A DNA stretch of 39,095 nucleotides from Acidimicrobiaceae bacterium (GCA_003169675.1 PNAT01000104.1:1-39095), one strand, 5' to 3'; shown: positions 1 to 7,657, numbered from the stretch's first letter. Made by a program: numbers and translations. Notes: generated by a model from the letters alone, not told the origin.

Positions 1-15
1 TGGATCACCTGTATA

Positions 16-32
16 ACCGGCGAACGGGGACA
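16..32 (+). repeat. IS-end-like dispersed element, copy 1
   Basis: The 17-mer accggcgaacggggaca is repeated exactly at 6200-6216 and in diverged form at 2856-2872 and 7099-7115, always on the same strand. Its complement begins TGTCCCC and reads TGTCCCCGTTCGCCGGTTA. This resembles the TG-starting terminal inverted repeats of IS21-like elements; that link is inference. No transposase lies nearby in the window. Confidence 0.55.
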
Positions 33-50
33 GTCGGCCCTTCGTGATGA

Positions 51-90
51 GTACCTACGTATTGCGTAGCTACGTCCTACGTAGTACTAT
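51..90 (+). promoter_or_regulatory. Promoter and inverted-repeat operator of the PadR gene
   Basis: GTACcTACGTA (51-61) and TACGTAGTAC (78-87) form an inverted repeat broken by one extra base, with further TACGT words between them. A -35-like TTGCGT (62-67) and a -10 TACTAT (85-90) are 17 bp apart and embedded in the repeat. Transcription would start close to the ATG at 98, giving a leaderless mRNA. Negative autoregulation by the PadR protein is inferred from this overlap. Confidence 0.55.
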
Positions 91-97
91 GCACTGC

Positions 98-463
98 ATG
101 CAATCACGTGCCGATGTTCTCGACCATGGAACGTCTCCAACTCGGCGTCGGTCGAACGACCCGCCGACCCTGATCCTCATGAGCCTTGCTGGCGGGGCCA
201 AACACGGGCACGCCCTCCTCAAGGACATCGAGGAGTTTGCCGGAGTGAAACTCGGTCCCGGCGCACTCTACGGGGCGATAACCAGGTTGGAAGAGCGCGG
301 GCTCATCGAGCCGCTCGCGTCCGACGACCGCCGTCGCCCCTACCAGATCACGGCCGCGGGCTCCCAGGCTCTCGCCGATTCCGTTGCCCAGATGCGTGAG
401 CTCGTCCGTTTGGGACAAGCCCGGCTGAAGATGGTCCGCACAGCGCGGCCGAGGCTGGCGTGA
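98..463 (+). CDS. PadR-family transcriptional regulator
   Basis: About 121 residues. The winged-helix core is clear: a first helix LILMSLAGGAKHGHALLKDI, then LGPGALYGAITRLEERGLIE as recognition helix and wing start, followed by the RRRPYQIT wing and a C-terminal helix for dimerisation. PadR proteins are usually repressors that respond to small molecules. ATG 98 is preferred because an apparent promoter and inverted repeat occupy 51-90; ATG 89 and earlier codons would lie inside the promoter. The stop overlaps the start of the next membrane gene, so the pair is probably one transcript. PadR genes are often followed by a membrane protein carrying a YPPxWRxRYG motif, as here. The family call is firm; the ligand is unknown. 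Confidence 0.85.
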   Translation: MQSRADVLDHGTSPTRRRSNDPPTLILMSLAGGAKHGHALLKDIEEFAGVKLGPGALYGAITRLEERGLIEPLASDDRRRPYQITAAGSQALADSVAQMRELVRLGQARLKMVRTARPRLA

Positions 464-1443
464 TGCGAACTGAGGGACAGGGAACCAAGGATTCTCAAGG
501 GGACATGAACGAAGGAGCCAGCGACCCCCGTCTCCGCTGGTACCCGCCGTCATGGCGCGCCCGATACGGGAACGAACTCATCGCTCTGCTCGACGACGAG
601 TACGGCGGCCATCCGCCGGCCCTGGTTCACTTTGGCCTTGTTACCGGCGGACTCCGACAACGGGCCAGGCAATCGGGACTGACAGGTGACTCTGCACCGG
701 CGGCCGACGGCGTCCGGGCCGGGGCACTGTTGGTTCTCGCCGCCTGGACCGCCTTCGTGATCGCCGGCGTCAGCTTTGCCAAGTTCTCCGAACACTTCGA
801 CGAGGCGTTGCCTCACAGCATGGGAGCTCATCGCGTGCCTGACCTCGCGTTGACTGTGCTTCAGACTGTGGCCGGAGTGGCCAGCATCCTCGTGGTCGCT
901 GGGGCTCTTCTCGCTGTACCTACCTTCGTGCGATACCTGCGAGCTGACGGCTGGTCTTCTGTGCGTGGACATTTCCTGCGGGCCCTCGCGTGTACCGGGC
1001 TAGCGGTCGCAGTCACGGTGCCACTTCTCGTGTGGGCCCACCACCTGACACCGCATCAACGCAACGTCGGTCTCCACTGGTACGGAGCACTGTTCTTGAT
1101 TTGGGCGGCGCTCATCGTGATCACCTTGATGTTGTGGACTGTGGTCGCAGTTGCGGCCGCTAGGCGGGTTGTGTTCTCCCAAGCGATCCTCACAACGGAG
1201 GCAATCCTGGCCGCTGGCATTGCTGTGGCGATGGTGATCATGGTCGGCGCCACAGCGGTCTGGTGGGGTGCGATGGCGAAAGACGCACCTGCCTTCTTGA
1301 ACGCTAGCCCGGGCGGCGCTCCAGGATCACCGTGGGACATTTGGCTCATCGCCACAGTCGCTCTGATGGCCGTAGCGATGGGTACAGCCGCAGTTGGCGT
1401 AGTTCGAGAAGTACGCGTTTGGCCAAAGATGCGGGTGGGTTGA
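463..1443 (+). CDS. Multi-pass membrane protein in operon with PadR
   Basis: About 326 residues. The cytosolic N-terminus carries RWYPPSWRARYGNELIALL, a motif seen in actinobacterial membrane proteins paired with PadR regulators. About six hydrophobic segments follow, for example AGALLVLAAWTAFVIAG and the region around residues 205-230, ending in a short basic tail. No catalytic motif is recognisable. ATG 463 overlaps the PadR stop by one base, and GTG 460 or ATG 505 are alternative starts. Translational coupling to PadR suggests that the regulator controls this protein. A role in envelope stress or transport is possible but not shown. Confidence 0.75.
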   Translation: MRTEGQGTKDSQGDMNEGASDPRLRWYPPSWRARYGNELIALLDDEYGGHPPALVHFGLVTGGLRQRARQSGLTGDSAPAADGVRAGALLVLAAWTAFVIAGVSFAKFSEHFDEALPHSMGAHRVPDLALTVLQTVAGVASILVVAGALLAVPTFVRYLRADGWSSVRGHFLRALACTGLAVAVTVPLLVWAHHLTPHQRNVGLHWYGALFLIWAALIVITLMLWTVVAVAAARRVVFSQAILTTEAILAAGIAVAMVIMVGATAVWWGAMAKDAPAFLNASPGGAPGSPWDIWLIATVALMAVAMGTAAVGVVREVRVWPKMRVG

Positions 1444-1506
1444 ACGACCCAAAATCGTGCCGAAGCGTCCCACCAGCCCGGCGTTCGGGGGCAGGTCTCC
1501 AGCGGC

Positions 1507-1863
1507 TTGTCAACCGGATTATTTGGACACGTCTCCGCGAGACTGAGCTCGACCCCGTCGGGGTTCGTCACCTCCTTGTACGAGGACCTCCTCGGCCGTG
1601 CGCCTGACTCGGGCGGTCTGAAATATTGGGACGCACAGCATGCAGACGGTGCGAGCAGAAGCTCCGTGGTTGCCGGGATCGTGTACTCGTCGGAGTACCG
1701 CGTCTAATTCGTGGATGCCAACTACTTCTTGCTCGGTCGTGCTGCTGACCCGTCGGGACTGTCGTACTGGGTGAACCAGCTGGCGGGCGGAACCTCGGAT
1801 GAGTCGATGATCTCCGGCATCATGGGGTCTGCCGAGTTCTACAGCGACGTTTCGGGCGCTTGA
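1507..1863 (+). pseudogene. DUF4214 repeat protein fragment with in-frame stop
   Basis: Two DUF4214-like units are visible. The first has FVTSLYEDLLGRAPDSGGL followed by YW and ends SSEYRV. A TAA at 1705-1707 interrupts the frame, which then continues as FVDANYFLLGRAADPSGL, SYWVNQLAGG and ends SAEFYSDVSGA before TGA 1861. DUF4214 units are typical of large exported or surface proteins, and this looks like the C-terminal tail of one. No signal peptide or convincing start is visible; the frame is open only from 1444 and TTG 1507 is weak. The downstream unit is intact, so the stop is either recent, read through, or a sequencing error. Confidence 0.65.
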
Positions 1864-1882
1864 ACTGCGACGGCCCGTAGCG

Positions 1883-2545
1883 TCAGCTGCGCAGGCGGAC
1901 CGGTTGCTGGTTGCGGATCGACAGCAGAAGACCATCGACTGCAAACACGGCACCCGCCCCGACGCACACACCGCCGAGAGCGTCCGTCGGGTAGTGCCAA
2001 CGCAGCACTACAACCGCAGCGCAGACCACCACGACGACTGTTCCACCCGCCACGGCCACCACGGCCTTGGCGAACCGAGGCACGACAAGGAATGCCGCGG
2101 CAGCGAGCGCAGCCACAGCGGTGACCGTTCCCGACGGGTACGACAGGGCCGAAGTGCCCTCCAAATGGCGGCCGACGAGCGGCTTGGCCACAGTCTGAAC
2201 GATCAGTACCGCCGCTATCGGAGCGATGAGACACGACAATGCTCGCGTCCAGTTCCGGGACATAGCAGCCACGACACAGAGCACGGCCGCCCCGGCGATC
2301 AAGACCGTCAAGGAACCGAGCTGAACCACGTCGGCGGCCCATCTAGAGGGTAGGCTTGCGGGCAGGAGCCGGAACCCGATGGCGTCCACCCGGTTGGGCC
2401 CCGGTCGGTGAACGAATACCAACCCGGCGAGAGTCGCCGCACCGAGCAAGAAGCACCCCAGGAGCATCTCCATCAACGCCTCGGCGTGATGGCCGAAGCG
2501 ACGGTGCCCTTCGAGCCGGCTCGGAGACGCTGTCGATACGACCAT
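1883..2545 (-). CDS. PAP2-family membrane phosphatase-like protein
   Basis: About 220 residues from ATG 2545; a longer reading from 2632 adds unlikely sequence. It has a PAP2 layout with several membrane segments. Motif 1 is KPLVGRH (about residues 121-127), motif 2 is YPSGTVT (136-142) and motif 3 is RWHYPTD (182-188) with the nucleophile-position histidine. The family acts on lipid phosphates such as undecaprenyl or phosphatidyl phosphates at the outer face of the membrane. The histidine normally following PSG is absent (PSG-T), so activity may be altered. It converges with the broken DUF4214 gene. The fold is firm; substrate and activity are uncertain. Confidence 0.75.
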   Translation of the reverse strand: MVVSTASPSRLEGHRRFGHHAEALMEMLLGCFLLGAATLAGLVFVHRPGPNRVDAIGFRLLPASLPSRWAADVVQLGSLTVLIAGAAVLCVVAAMSRNWTRALSCLIAPIAAVLIVQTVAKPLVGRHLEGTSALSYPSGTVTAVAALAAAAFLVVPRFAKAVVAVAGGTVVVVVCAAVVVLRWHYPTDALGGVCVGAGAVFAVDGLLLSIRNQQPVRLRS

Positions 2546-2739
2546 GCATACGAGGCTACGGGCCCCGGAGTCTGAACGGACCTCGCGCCGGTCCGATCGC
2601 TCAAGACAGATCCGCGCAGCAGTCTCGACCACGAACCGAATTCTCCTGTTCCAGCAGGGGAATTGCCCCGGGTTGCGCCGCAGTCACCTGGCCTTTGCGG
2701 CTGCTTCGCCGAGAGCATGAAGAATGGGTACCTGGCGGA

Positions 2740-2925
2740 ATGATGGTCTTCCGGAATCGCACCGACGCACGCAGACAGCTCGCTTGCCTTGTTCGCGAAC
2801 TCGGGCTCGACCGGCCGGTGGTCTTAGGTATGGAGCGGCTTCCGATGGACCCAATGCCGGCGAACGGGGGCAGTCGTTATCGAGTCACGCCCGCCGAACC
2901 TGGGCAGTGGCTCATCTTGAGCTGA
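2740..2925 (+). pseudogene. Truncated phosphoribosyltransferase-family N-terminus
   Basis: The reading begins MMVFRNRTDARRQLACLVR and continues to GLDRPVVLGM. This matches the N-terminal 30-35 residues of the predicted phosphoribosyltransferase family, usually FRDRxDAGRxLAxxL...VVLGLPRGGVPVA. Homology stops after VVLGM near 2830, about 26 bp before an IS-end-like element at 2856. The remaining residues to TGA 2923 are unrelated. A full-length protein is about 210 residues, so this is a 5' remnant probably cut by rearrangement. It is unlikely to be functional. Confidence 0.55.
2856..2872 (+). repeat. IS-end-like dispersed element, copy 2
   Basis: gccggcgaacgggggca matches the 16-32 element at 15 of 17 positions, and the following gtcg also matches copy 1. 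It sits directly after the point where the phosphoribosyltransferase homology ends, which supports a rearrangement junction. Confidence 0.45.
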
Positions 2926-2943
2926 CGGAGACAAACTGAGGAG

Positions 2944-3471
2944 ATGGCATCGGAAAATCGGGGCATTGCTGAGGCGGCAATCGTTCGACCGGCTACTGAA
3001 GAGGACCTGGACGGTCTGGTCCAAGACTTGTGGGCAGTCGCATCGGAGGGCCGCTGGATCGGGACCGAAGTGCCGTTCGATCGCGAGGCTCGTCGCGACA
3101 GGCTGGCCTTGCTCTCGCCAGGGGAATTGTCGGCCCTGTTCGTCGCCGATACGTCGTCTGAGGGAGGTCCCGGTGTTGTCGGACACATTTCGATTGAAAT
3201 CGCCTCGTACGGGGTCGCCGACATCGGAATGCTCGTCATCGACGGTTGGCGAGGGATGGGTCTTGGGACGACGATGCTCAATGTTGCCATCGAGTGGGCG
3301 AAAAGTGCCGGGGCTCACAAGATGGCTCTAGAAGCGTGGCCTCACAATTCCGCAGCACTCGAGCTCTACCGCCGAGCGGGATTCGTTGAGGAGGGTCGGA
3401 AGCTTCGACACTATCGGCGTCGAAATGGTGAAATCTGGGATGCTGTCGTTATGGGGCGCCCACTGCCATGA
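2944..3471 (+). CDS. GNAT-family N-acetyltransferase
   Basis: A 175-residue single GNAT domain. Acetyl-CoA-binding motif A is visible as VIDGWRGMGLGTTML (about residues 98-112; the R/QxxGxG/A loop is RGMGLG). Motif B is PHNSAALELYRRAGFVEEG (about 133-151). The C-terminal HYRRRNGEIWDAVVMGR resembles RimI/RimJ and amino-acid N-acyltransferase-type enzymes. It would transfer an acetyl group to an amine of a protein or small molecule; the substrate cannot be read from sequence. The purine-rich gaggag abuts ATG 2944. The gene is alone, between a broken gene and a convergent exported-protein gene. Confidence 0.85.
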   Translation: MASENRGIAEAAIVRPATEEDLDGLVQDLWAVASEGRWIGTEVPFDREARRDRLALLSPGELSALFVADTSSEGGPGVVGHISIEIASYGVADIGMLVIDGWRGMGLGTTMLNVAIEWAKSAGAHKMALEAWPHNSAALELYRRAGFVEEGRKLRHYRRRNGEIWDAVVMGRPLP

Positions 3472-3502
3472 ATTGACCGTGGACATCGATGCAACCTCCA
3501 CC

Positions 3503-3558
3503 GGGTGCCTCCAGGGATGTGGGTCGAGTTGTCATCGGTCCGGCGGTATGAGGCACCC
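3503..3558. terminator. Inverted repeat between convergent genes
   Basis: GGGTGCCTC (3503-3511) and GAGGCACCC (3550-3558) are perfect complements separated by 38 bp, in the gap between convergent stops at 3471 and 3570. The position suits a bidirectional terminator, but the loop is long and there is no T-tract. Confidence 0.35.
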
Positions 3559-3569
3559 CACGCAGTAAG

Positions 3570-4535
3570 CTACGGCTTCGGTACGCCAGTGATCTGGTAG
3601 ACACTTCCGAAGAAGCTAATCGGGTTCACTTCGTCCCGATGTGCGTTGGCGCGGGTAATCACCGAATAGCAATACGAATGCATTCCGAGCTTTGTCAACG
3701 ATGAGTACGAACCCGGAGCGAGCATCCCACCCCAGGTATTCTGGTCGCTGGGTTGCACGATAGGAGCGCCCGTTGGGGCAAGAATCCTCGAGATGGACAT
3801 GTAGCTTGCGCAAACAATGTCTCCCTCTGGGTATGCGAATGCCACGCTGTTGTCGACGGCGTTGAATTCAGTCAATTGACGGTCTCCCAATTGCTGAACA
3901 TCCGCTGAAACGTTCAAGTAATTCTGCAATTCTTGACCGGTCGAGCCCGTCCGGGGCCAGGTGTCATCTGCGGGCGACGTTCCAGTGGTGACAACGGAAG
4001 TGAAGAATCGCGTGATCTGCTGGTTTACCTCATATACGGGGAATGTGGCCGGCGGTGCACCCTTCAACGCAGAAGACTTCAAGTATCGCTTGTCTCCCGC
4101 ATACCGCATCAGATAGGCCACGAGCCAACGGGCATGCGCAGTGGCCTTTGTAAAGACCACCAACGTTACGTAGGGCGAGTAGATGGAATGGTGTGGAGCT
4201 GGAGTCGAGATCTGTGCGAGAAAGGAAATCGGATAACTGTGCTCGATCGGGACGCTGAACAAGGTCTGAGAGTGAGGGGTTGTCCACACACACCCGCAGC
4301 CCGTCGAAAATGATGCAGCTTCGAATACATTGGGCGTCGAATAATTGGCCATGATCGAGAGCTGACCCTGTGCAAACGCATTGTCGAACTTGGTCCACGT
4401 GCTCCCGAATGCCTGCTCGCCTTGAGCCAAGGTCAGCTGCGGCACCGATGAAGGGCTGACATGGGCGGTCGCGGCACTTGGAATTGTCAGCACTAGAGCT
4501 GCAATGGCTCCGACTACGCCAAGAGACTTTCGCAT
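3570..4535 (-). CDS. Exported protein of unknown function
   Basis: About 321 residues from ATG 4535. That start gives a classic signal peptide: MRKSLGVVGAIAALVL followed by TIPSAATA and a likely cleavage before HVSP. The mature part is polar with a CGC motif (STGCGCVWTT) and scattered aromatic residues, and has no transmembrane tail. I do not recognise a domain. Base composition is lower in GC than in the later parts of the window. It is flanked by a convergent GNAT gene and a same-strand hydrolase, with no obvious operon. Secretion is well supported; function is unknown. Confidence 0.7.
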   Translation of the reverse strand: MRKSLGVVGAIAALVLTIPSAATAHVSPSSVPQLTLAQGEQAFGSTWTKFDNAFAQGQLSIMANYSTPNVFEAASFSTGCGCVWTTPHSQTLFSVPIEHSYPISFLAQISTPAPHHSIYSPYVTLVVFTKATAHARWLVAYLMRYAGDKRYLKSSALKGAPPATFPVYEVNQQITRFFTSVVTTGTSPADDTWPRTGSTGQELQNYLNVSADVQQLGDRQLTEFNAVDNSVAFAYPEGDIVCASYMSISRILAPTGAPIVQPSDQNTWGGMLAPGSYSSLTKLGMHSYCYSVITRANAHRDEVNPISFFGSVYQITGVPKP

Positions 4536-4746
4536 GCGCTGCACGCGTGGTCCGTCAGAGTGTCGAATCACAAGCTTCCCCATTGCCGGACGGCGCAAAG
4601 CCGTCAGCATGCATTCACCGTATGCGGAATACTTGATCGAGCCATGAGCCAAATGGCCCATTTCAATACGGAAACGCGAGATCGGCAGGATGTCCTAGGT
4701 GTCGCGAATTGTCCCACCGTACGGAGACAGTCACGGTTTGTGAAAA

Positions 4747-5430
4747 TCAGGGCGAGCGCGTGTAGGAATCCAGAAGTGTGGCCAGTTCGAGAGGGTGGCC
4801 CAGCGGAAGCAAATGCCCGCCATCGATGACCCGTGGCTCAATACCGAGGCGTTCTTCCGCAAGGCGCTTTTGGAATTCGAGGGGGAAGAACCGGTCATCC
4901 CGGCCGATGACAACGTGAATCGGGACGTCGGGCCAGCGTGGGAGGGTCCACGAAGAAGTGAACGGGCCGCTTGACTGCATGCGGTTGTGGTACTCGGCCT
5001 CAACGGCAACCTCGGCCGACACGTCGTGGAAGAAGGTCGTCATTGGGTCGAAAGGTCCCTCTGGGTCTCGGCCATCGCGCACATCATTGGCGGCCTTCGC
5101 CGTGGCCTGACCCGTGGACTCCCACCACTCGCCAGGAGTCTCCCCGGGGAGCGGGACCATCCCGTTGACAAAGATGAGCGATGTCGCTTCGATCTCGGGG
5201 CAAACCAAGGCCGCCGTAAAGGAACCGAGGGAGAGTCCGACAACCAGAGGATTCGTTCCAACGTCAACGGCGGACAGAGCCCGCTCGGCGTACTCCTCGA
5301 TCCCAGAGGACTGGTCGTCTGCAGGGAGGTCGATCGAAACAGCGGCATGCCCACGAGCGATCAGCTCGGACTCGACTCGGCTCCAGACCCAGGCCTCACC
5401 GCCGGCTCCGGGTATCAAGAGGAAGTTCAT
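4747..5430 (-). CDS. Alpha/beta hydrolase
   Basis: 227 residues, a compact alpha/beta hydrolase of the salicylate-esterase/MenH-like size class. The oxyanion region is LLIPGAGGEAWVW at the N-terminus. The nucleophile elbow is VVGLSLGSF with Ser67. A probable catalytic Asp lies in VIGRDDRFFP (178-179), and the catalytic His is in GGHLLPLGHP (His206). The triad is complete, so an active esterase or related hydrolase is likely. It is cytosolic, with no signal peptide. The substrate is unknown. Confidence 0.85.
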   Translation of the reverse strand: MNFLLIPGAGGEAWVWSRVESELIARGHAAVSIDLPADDQSSGIEEYAERALSAVDVGTNPLVVGLSLGSFTAALVCPEIEATSLIFVNGMVPLPGETPGEWWESTGQATAKAANDVRDGRDPEGPFDPMTTFFHDVSAEVAVEAEYHNRMQSSGPFTSSWTLPRWPDVPIHVVIGRDDRFFPLEFQKRLAEERLGIEPRVIDGGHLLPLGHPLELATLLDSYTRSP

Positions 5431-5604
5431 CGGGCCAGAGTGTCACAGCGTACCCAGCCTCGCTTCCGGCGAAGTGGGGCAGTTTGAATCCAGTATTGGC
5501 AATTGTCAGCTCGCATGTGATCGCATCGGAGTGCTGGTCTCCGAACCGATCTGCTGCTAATCGGGTCATAATTGAATGATGATGGGTGCGGGAAGCCGTT
5601 GAAC

Positions 5605-6183
5605 ATGAATCGGCTTTCAGGCGTGTGCAGCGCTCTCGTGGTGTTGGCCCTGATTACAGCGATACCCGCAGAAGCAACGAGTTCCCACCACGACACTGAG
5701 CACTACAACCAACGAGGGTTACAATTTGAGTATCCCTCTTCGTGGAGGGCCGCGCACTTTGAAGATCAATCGAGCTTCACTGCATTGCTCGTCGTCCTGT
5801 CCAATCAGAAGATGCGATCTCCCTGCATAAGGACGAAGGTGTCCGTTGGGGTCCAGATCTCTTGTGGGAGGTGGGGGGTGGCTCGGCTCGATGCAAGGGG
5901 CGTCCTCGTAGAGTGGTTTGTGGGGAGCGCTCTGCCTGGGAACGGGGTTTCGCTGGGTCCGGGTCTGCCCATGACCATCGACGGCCTGCCCGCCAGGGCC
6001 CAGATCGCTCGGCCGGGGGACTGCAGGTCAATAGGTGGCCAAGAAACCATCACCGTGTTTATTCCGACCAATCAGACCAGCTGGTACTCCATGAGTGCCT
6101 GCATCCGCGGCCCGAATCTGGCCTCAACGGTGCGCTCAGTCAGGGCGCTGCTTCTCTCGACAAAATTTGCGACGGGTAGTTAG
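5605..6183 (+). CDS. Small exported protein with YPSSW motif
   Basis: About 192 residues from ATG 5605. The N-terminus MNRLSGVCSALVVLALITA followed by IPAEATS is a signal peptide. The mature protein starts with a segment GLQFEYPSSWRA, a pattern common in exported actinobacterial proteins with a PsbP-like or lipoprotein-like fold. It contains four mature cysteines (in SPCIR, ISCGR, GDCRS and SACIR) that could form two disulfides. Upstream in-frame TTG 5572 would add 11 residues before the signal peptide and is less likely. Function is unknown. Confidence 0.65.
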   Translation: MNRLSGVCSALVVLALITAIPAEATSSHHDTEHYNQRGLQFEYPSSWRAAHFEDQSSFTALLVVLSNQKMRSPCIRTKVSVGVQISCGRWGVARLDARGVLVEWFVGSALPGNGVSLGPGLPMTIDGLPARAQIARPGDCRSIGGQETITVFIPTNQTSWYSMSACIRGPNLASTVRSVRALLLSTKFATGS

Positions 6184-6199
6184 CAAGGTCAAGCATCGT

Positions 6200-6216
6200 A
6201 CCGGCGAACGGGGACA
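6200..6216 (+). repeat. IS-end-like dispersed element, copy 3
   Basis: An exact copy of the 17-mer at 16-32, in the same orientation. It sits in the 50-bp gap between convergent stops at 6183 and 6234. Confidence 0.55.
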
Positions 6217-6233
6217 TCCGTTCGACCGTCAGT

Positions 6234-7016
6234 TCAGGTGAACCGAGGCGGTCGCTTCTCGACGAACGCGTGTACCGCTTCCCTCGAATCGTCAGAATCC
6301 ATATTCTTCAGAAAGCGCCGAGATTCCTCCTCGAGATACTCCCCGAGTGGCAGCTCACTCGCATCGTCGAGGTTGCCCTTAATTGCTGCCACCACGGACG
6401 GCGCCATTGCTGTGGCCTTGTCGACCAGGGTGGATACACGCAGGTCGAGTTGGGCATCGTCGACGACCTCCTCGACAAGTCCGATTCGAACCGCCAGTTC
6501 CGAATCGATTCGCTCCGAGAGCAGCTGGAGTCGAGCAGTCCAGCCGGCTCCGATGAGGCGCTCAAGGAACCAGGCCTGGCCATAGTCGCCACTTTGACCA
6601 ACCTCGATGTAGGACGTCAGAAAGACGGCCGATCGAGCAGCAATCCGCATGTCGCATGCCGCAGCCAATGACAGCCCCGCCCCTACACACGGACCGTTCA
6701 CGGCCGCCATTGTCATCTTGGGCATGTAGTGCAAAAGCTCTACAACCTCAGCCATGTTCCGCATCGAAGCCAGGGCTTCATCCGGTAACTTCGGCTCTGC
6801 GCTCACCATGTTCATGGCGTGTAAGTCCCCTCCTGCGCAAAAGGCACGGCCTGCCCCCGTGAGCACAACCACCCGGATGGTTGAATCGCGGGAAATCTCC
6901 TCCAACAAGTCCTTGAGGTCGAGGATGTCCTCACCGGTGAAGGCGTTCAGACGGTCGGGCCTGGTGAGGGTGATGCTGGCCGCGGCACCACGGTCATGTC
7001 GAACAGCCCACGGCAT
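6234..7016 (-). CDS. Crotonase-fold enoyl-CoA hydratase/isomerase family protein
   Basis: About 260 residues from ATG 7016. The frame extends upstream to 7166 but would then cross an IS-end-like element at 7099-7115, so the longer start is rejected. Crotonase signatures are TRPDRLNAF, AGRAFCAGGDLHAM (oxyanion hole) and VNGPCVGAGLSLAAACDMRIA. The two catalytic glutamates of enoyl-CoA hydratase are replaced: GAGLSL has Ser instead of Glu, and SYIEVG places Tyr at the second site. An Asp in GQSGDYGQAWFLERL sits where PaaG-type isomerases carry Asp. An acyl-CoA isomerase is therefore more likely than a hydratase. Confidence 0.8.
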   Translation of the reverse strand: MPWAVRHDRGAAASITLTRPDRLNAFTGEDILDLKDLLEEISRDSTIRVVVLTGAGRAFCAGGDLHAMNMVSAEPKLPDEALASMRNMAEVVELLHYMPKMTMAAVNGPCVGAGLSLAAACDMRIAARSAVFLTSYIEVGQSGDYGQAWFLERLIGAGWTARLQLLSERIDSELAVRIGLVEEVVDDAQLDLRVSTLVDKATAMAPSVVAAIKGNLDDASELPLGEYLEEESRRFLKNMDSDDSREAVHAFVEKRPPRFT

Positions 7017-7098
7017 GAATTGAATCGTATTCTGCGTAACGGTCGTCCGTTGAAGTGAGTCGCGTCGCTCGTGTGCACATCCACCGACGCTGCCCATA

Positions 7099-7115
7099 AC
7101 CGGCGTACTGGGGCA
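7099..7115 (+). repeat. IS-end-like dispersed element, copy 4 (diverged)
   Basis: accggcgtactggggca matches the 16-32 element at 14 of 17 positions, and the preceding ata also matches copy 1. It lies just upstream of the crotonase gene. Confidence 0.35.
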
Positions 7116-7192
7116 CAGATATTGCTGGCAACCGGACCCTCGGGCCTGGTCGGACCAGGACCGCAAACTGCCGGATCCGACGCCTTATGGGC

Positions 7193-7657
7193 TCAGTACT
7201 CGCCCTTGATCACGAAGTACGAGCCTCGGATGGTCCCTGCCAGCTCCGACTTCTGGCGTGCGAACTTGAACGAGCCCAACTCGGCGGGGACGTCCATCCC
7301 CTCGGAGAGCTTGAACCCGACCGCCCGCTTCAAATTCGGTCCGTTGAGCGTGTACAGGACGTTGATCGAAAGCCCGCTCTCGTAGAACACGTAGGTCCAT
7401 CTGATGTTCTCCACCTGGAACGTCGTTGCCTCGAGCGGGGGCGACGCGATGACGATGTCACGTTCCTCCTTGAGGATGCGGTGCACCTTGTCGATGTCCT
7501 TCTTGGCCTTGGCGGCAGGGTCAACCGTGAAGACGTGGTCATACTTGTTCTTGAAGTAGCGAGCTTCGTTTGCTCGGAGGCCGGCCAGCGCAGCCACCAC
7601 GGGCGACGACTCCAGGCCGACGGTAGACACATTGACGAAATCTACGGAATAGGTCAC
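7193..7657 (-). CDS. Unrecognised protein in the sigJ module
   Basis: About 154 residues from GTG 7657; GTG 7693 would overlap the preceding gene by 29 bp. I recognise no family. The sequence is soluble, with a charged centre (YFKNKYDHVFTVDPAAKAKKDIDK split over two segments) and a beta-rich C-terminus containing IRWTYVFYESGLSINVLY and SFKFARQKSELAGTIRGSYF. It has no signal peptide and no cysteines. It directly follows the DUF1059-like gene on the same strand, so the two are probably co-transcribed behind sigJ. This suggests a role in the response controlled by that sigma factor, by position only. Confidence 0.6.
   Translation of the reverse strand: MTYSVDFVNVSTVGLESSPVVAALAGLRANEARYFKNKYDHVFTVDPAAKAKKDIDKVHRILKEERDIVIASPPLEATTFQVENIRWTYVFYESGLSINVLYTLNGPNLKRAVGFKLSEGMDVPAELGSFKFARQKSELAGTIRGSYFVIKGEY

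Noticed and set aside
7017..7166. Extended start of the crotonase gene
   Set aside because: The extra 50 residues cross the IS-end-like element at 7099-7115 and show no crotonase similarity.
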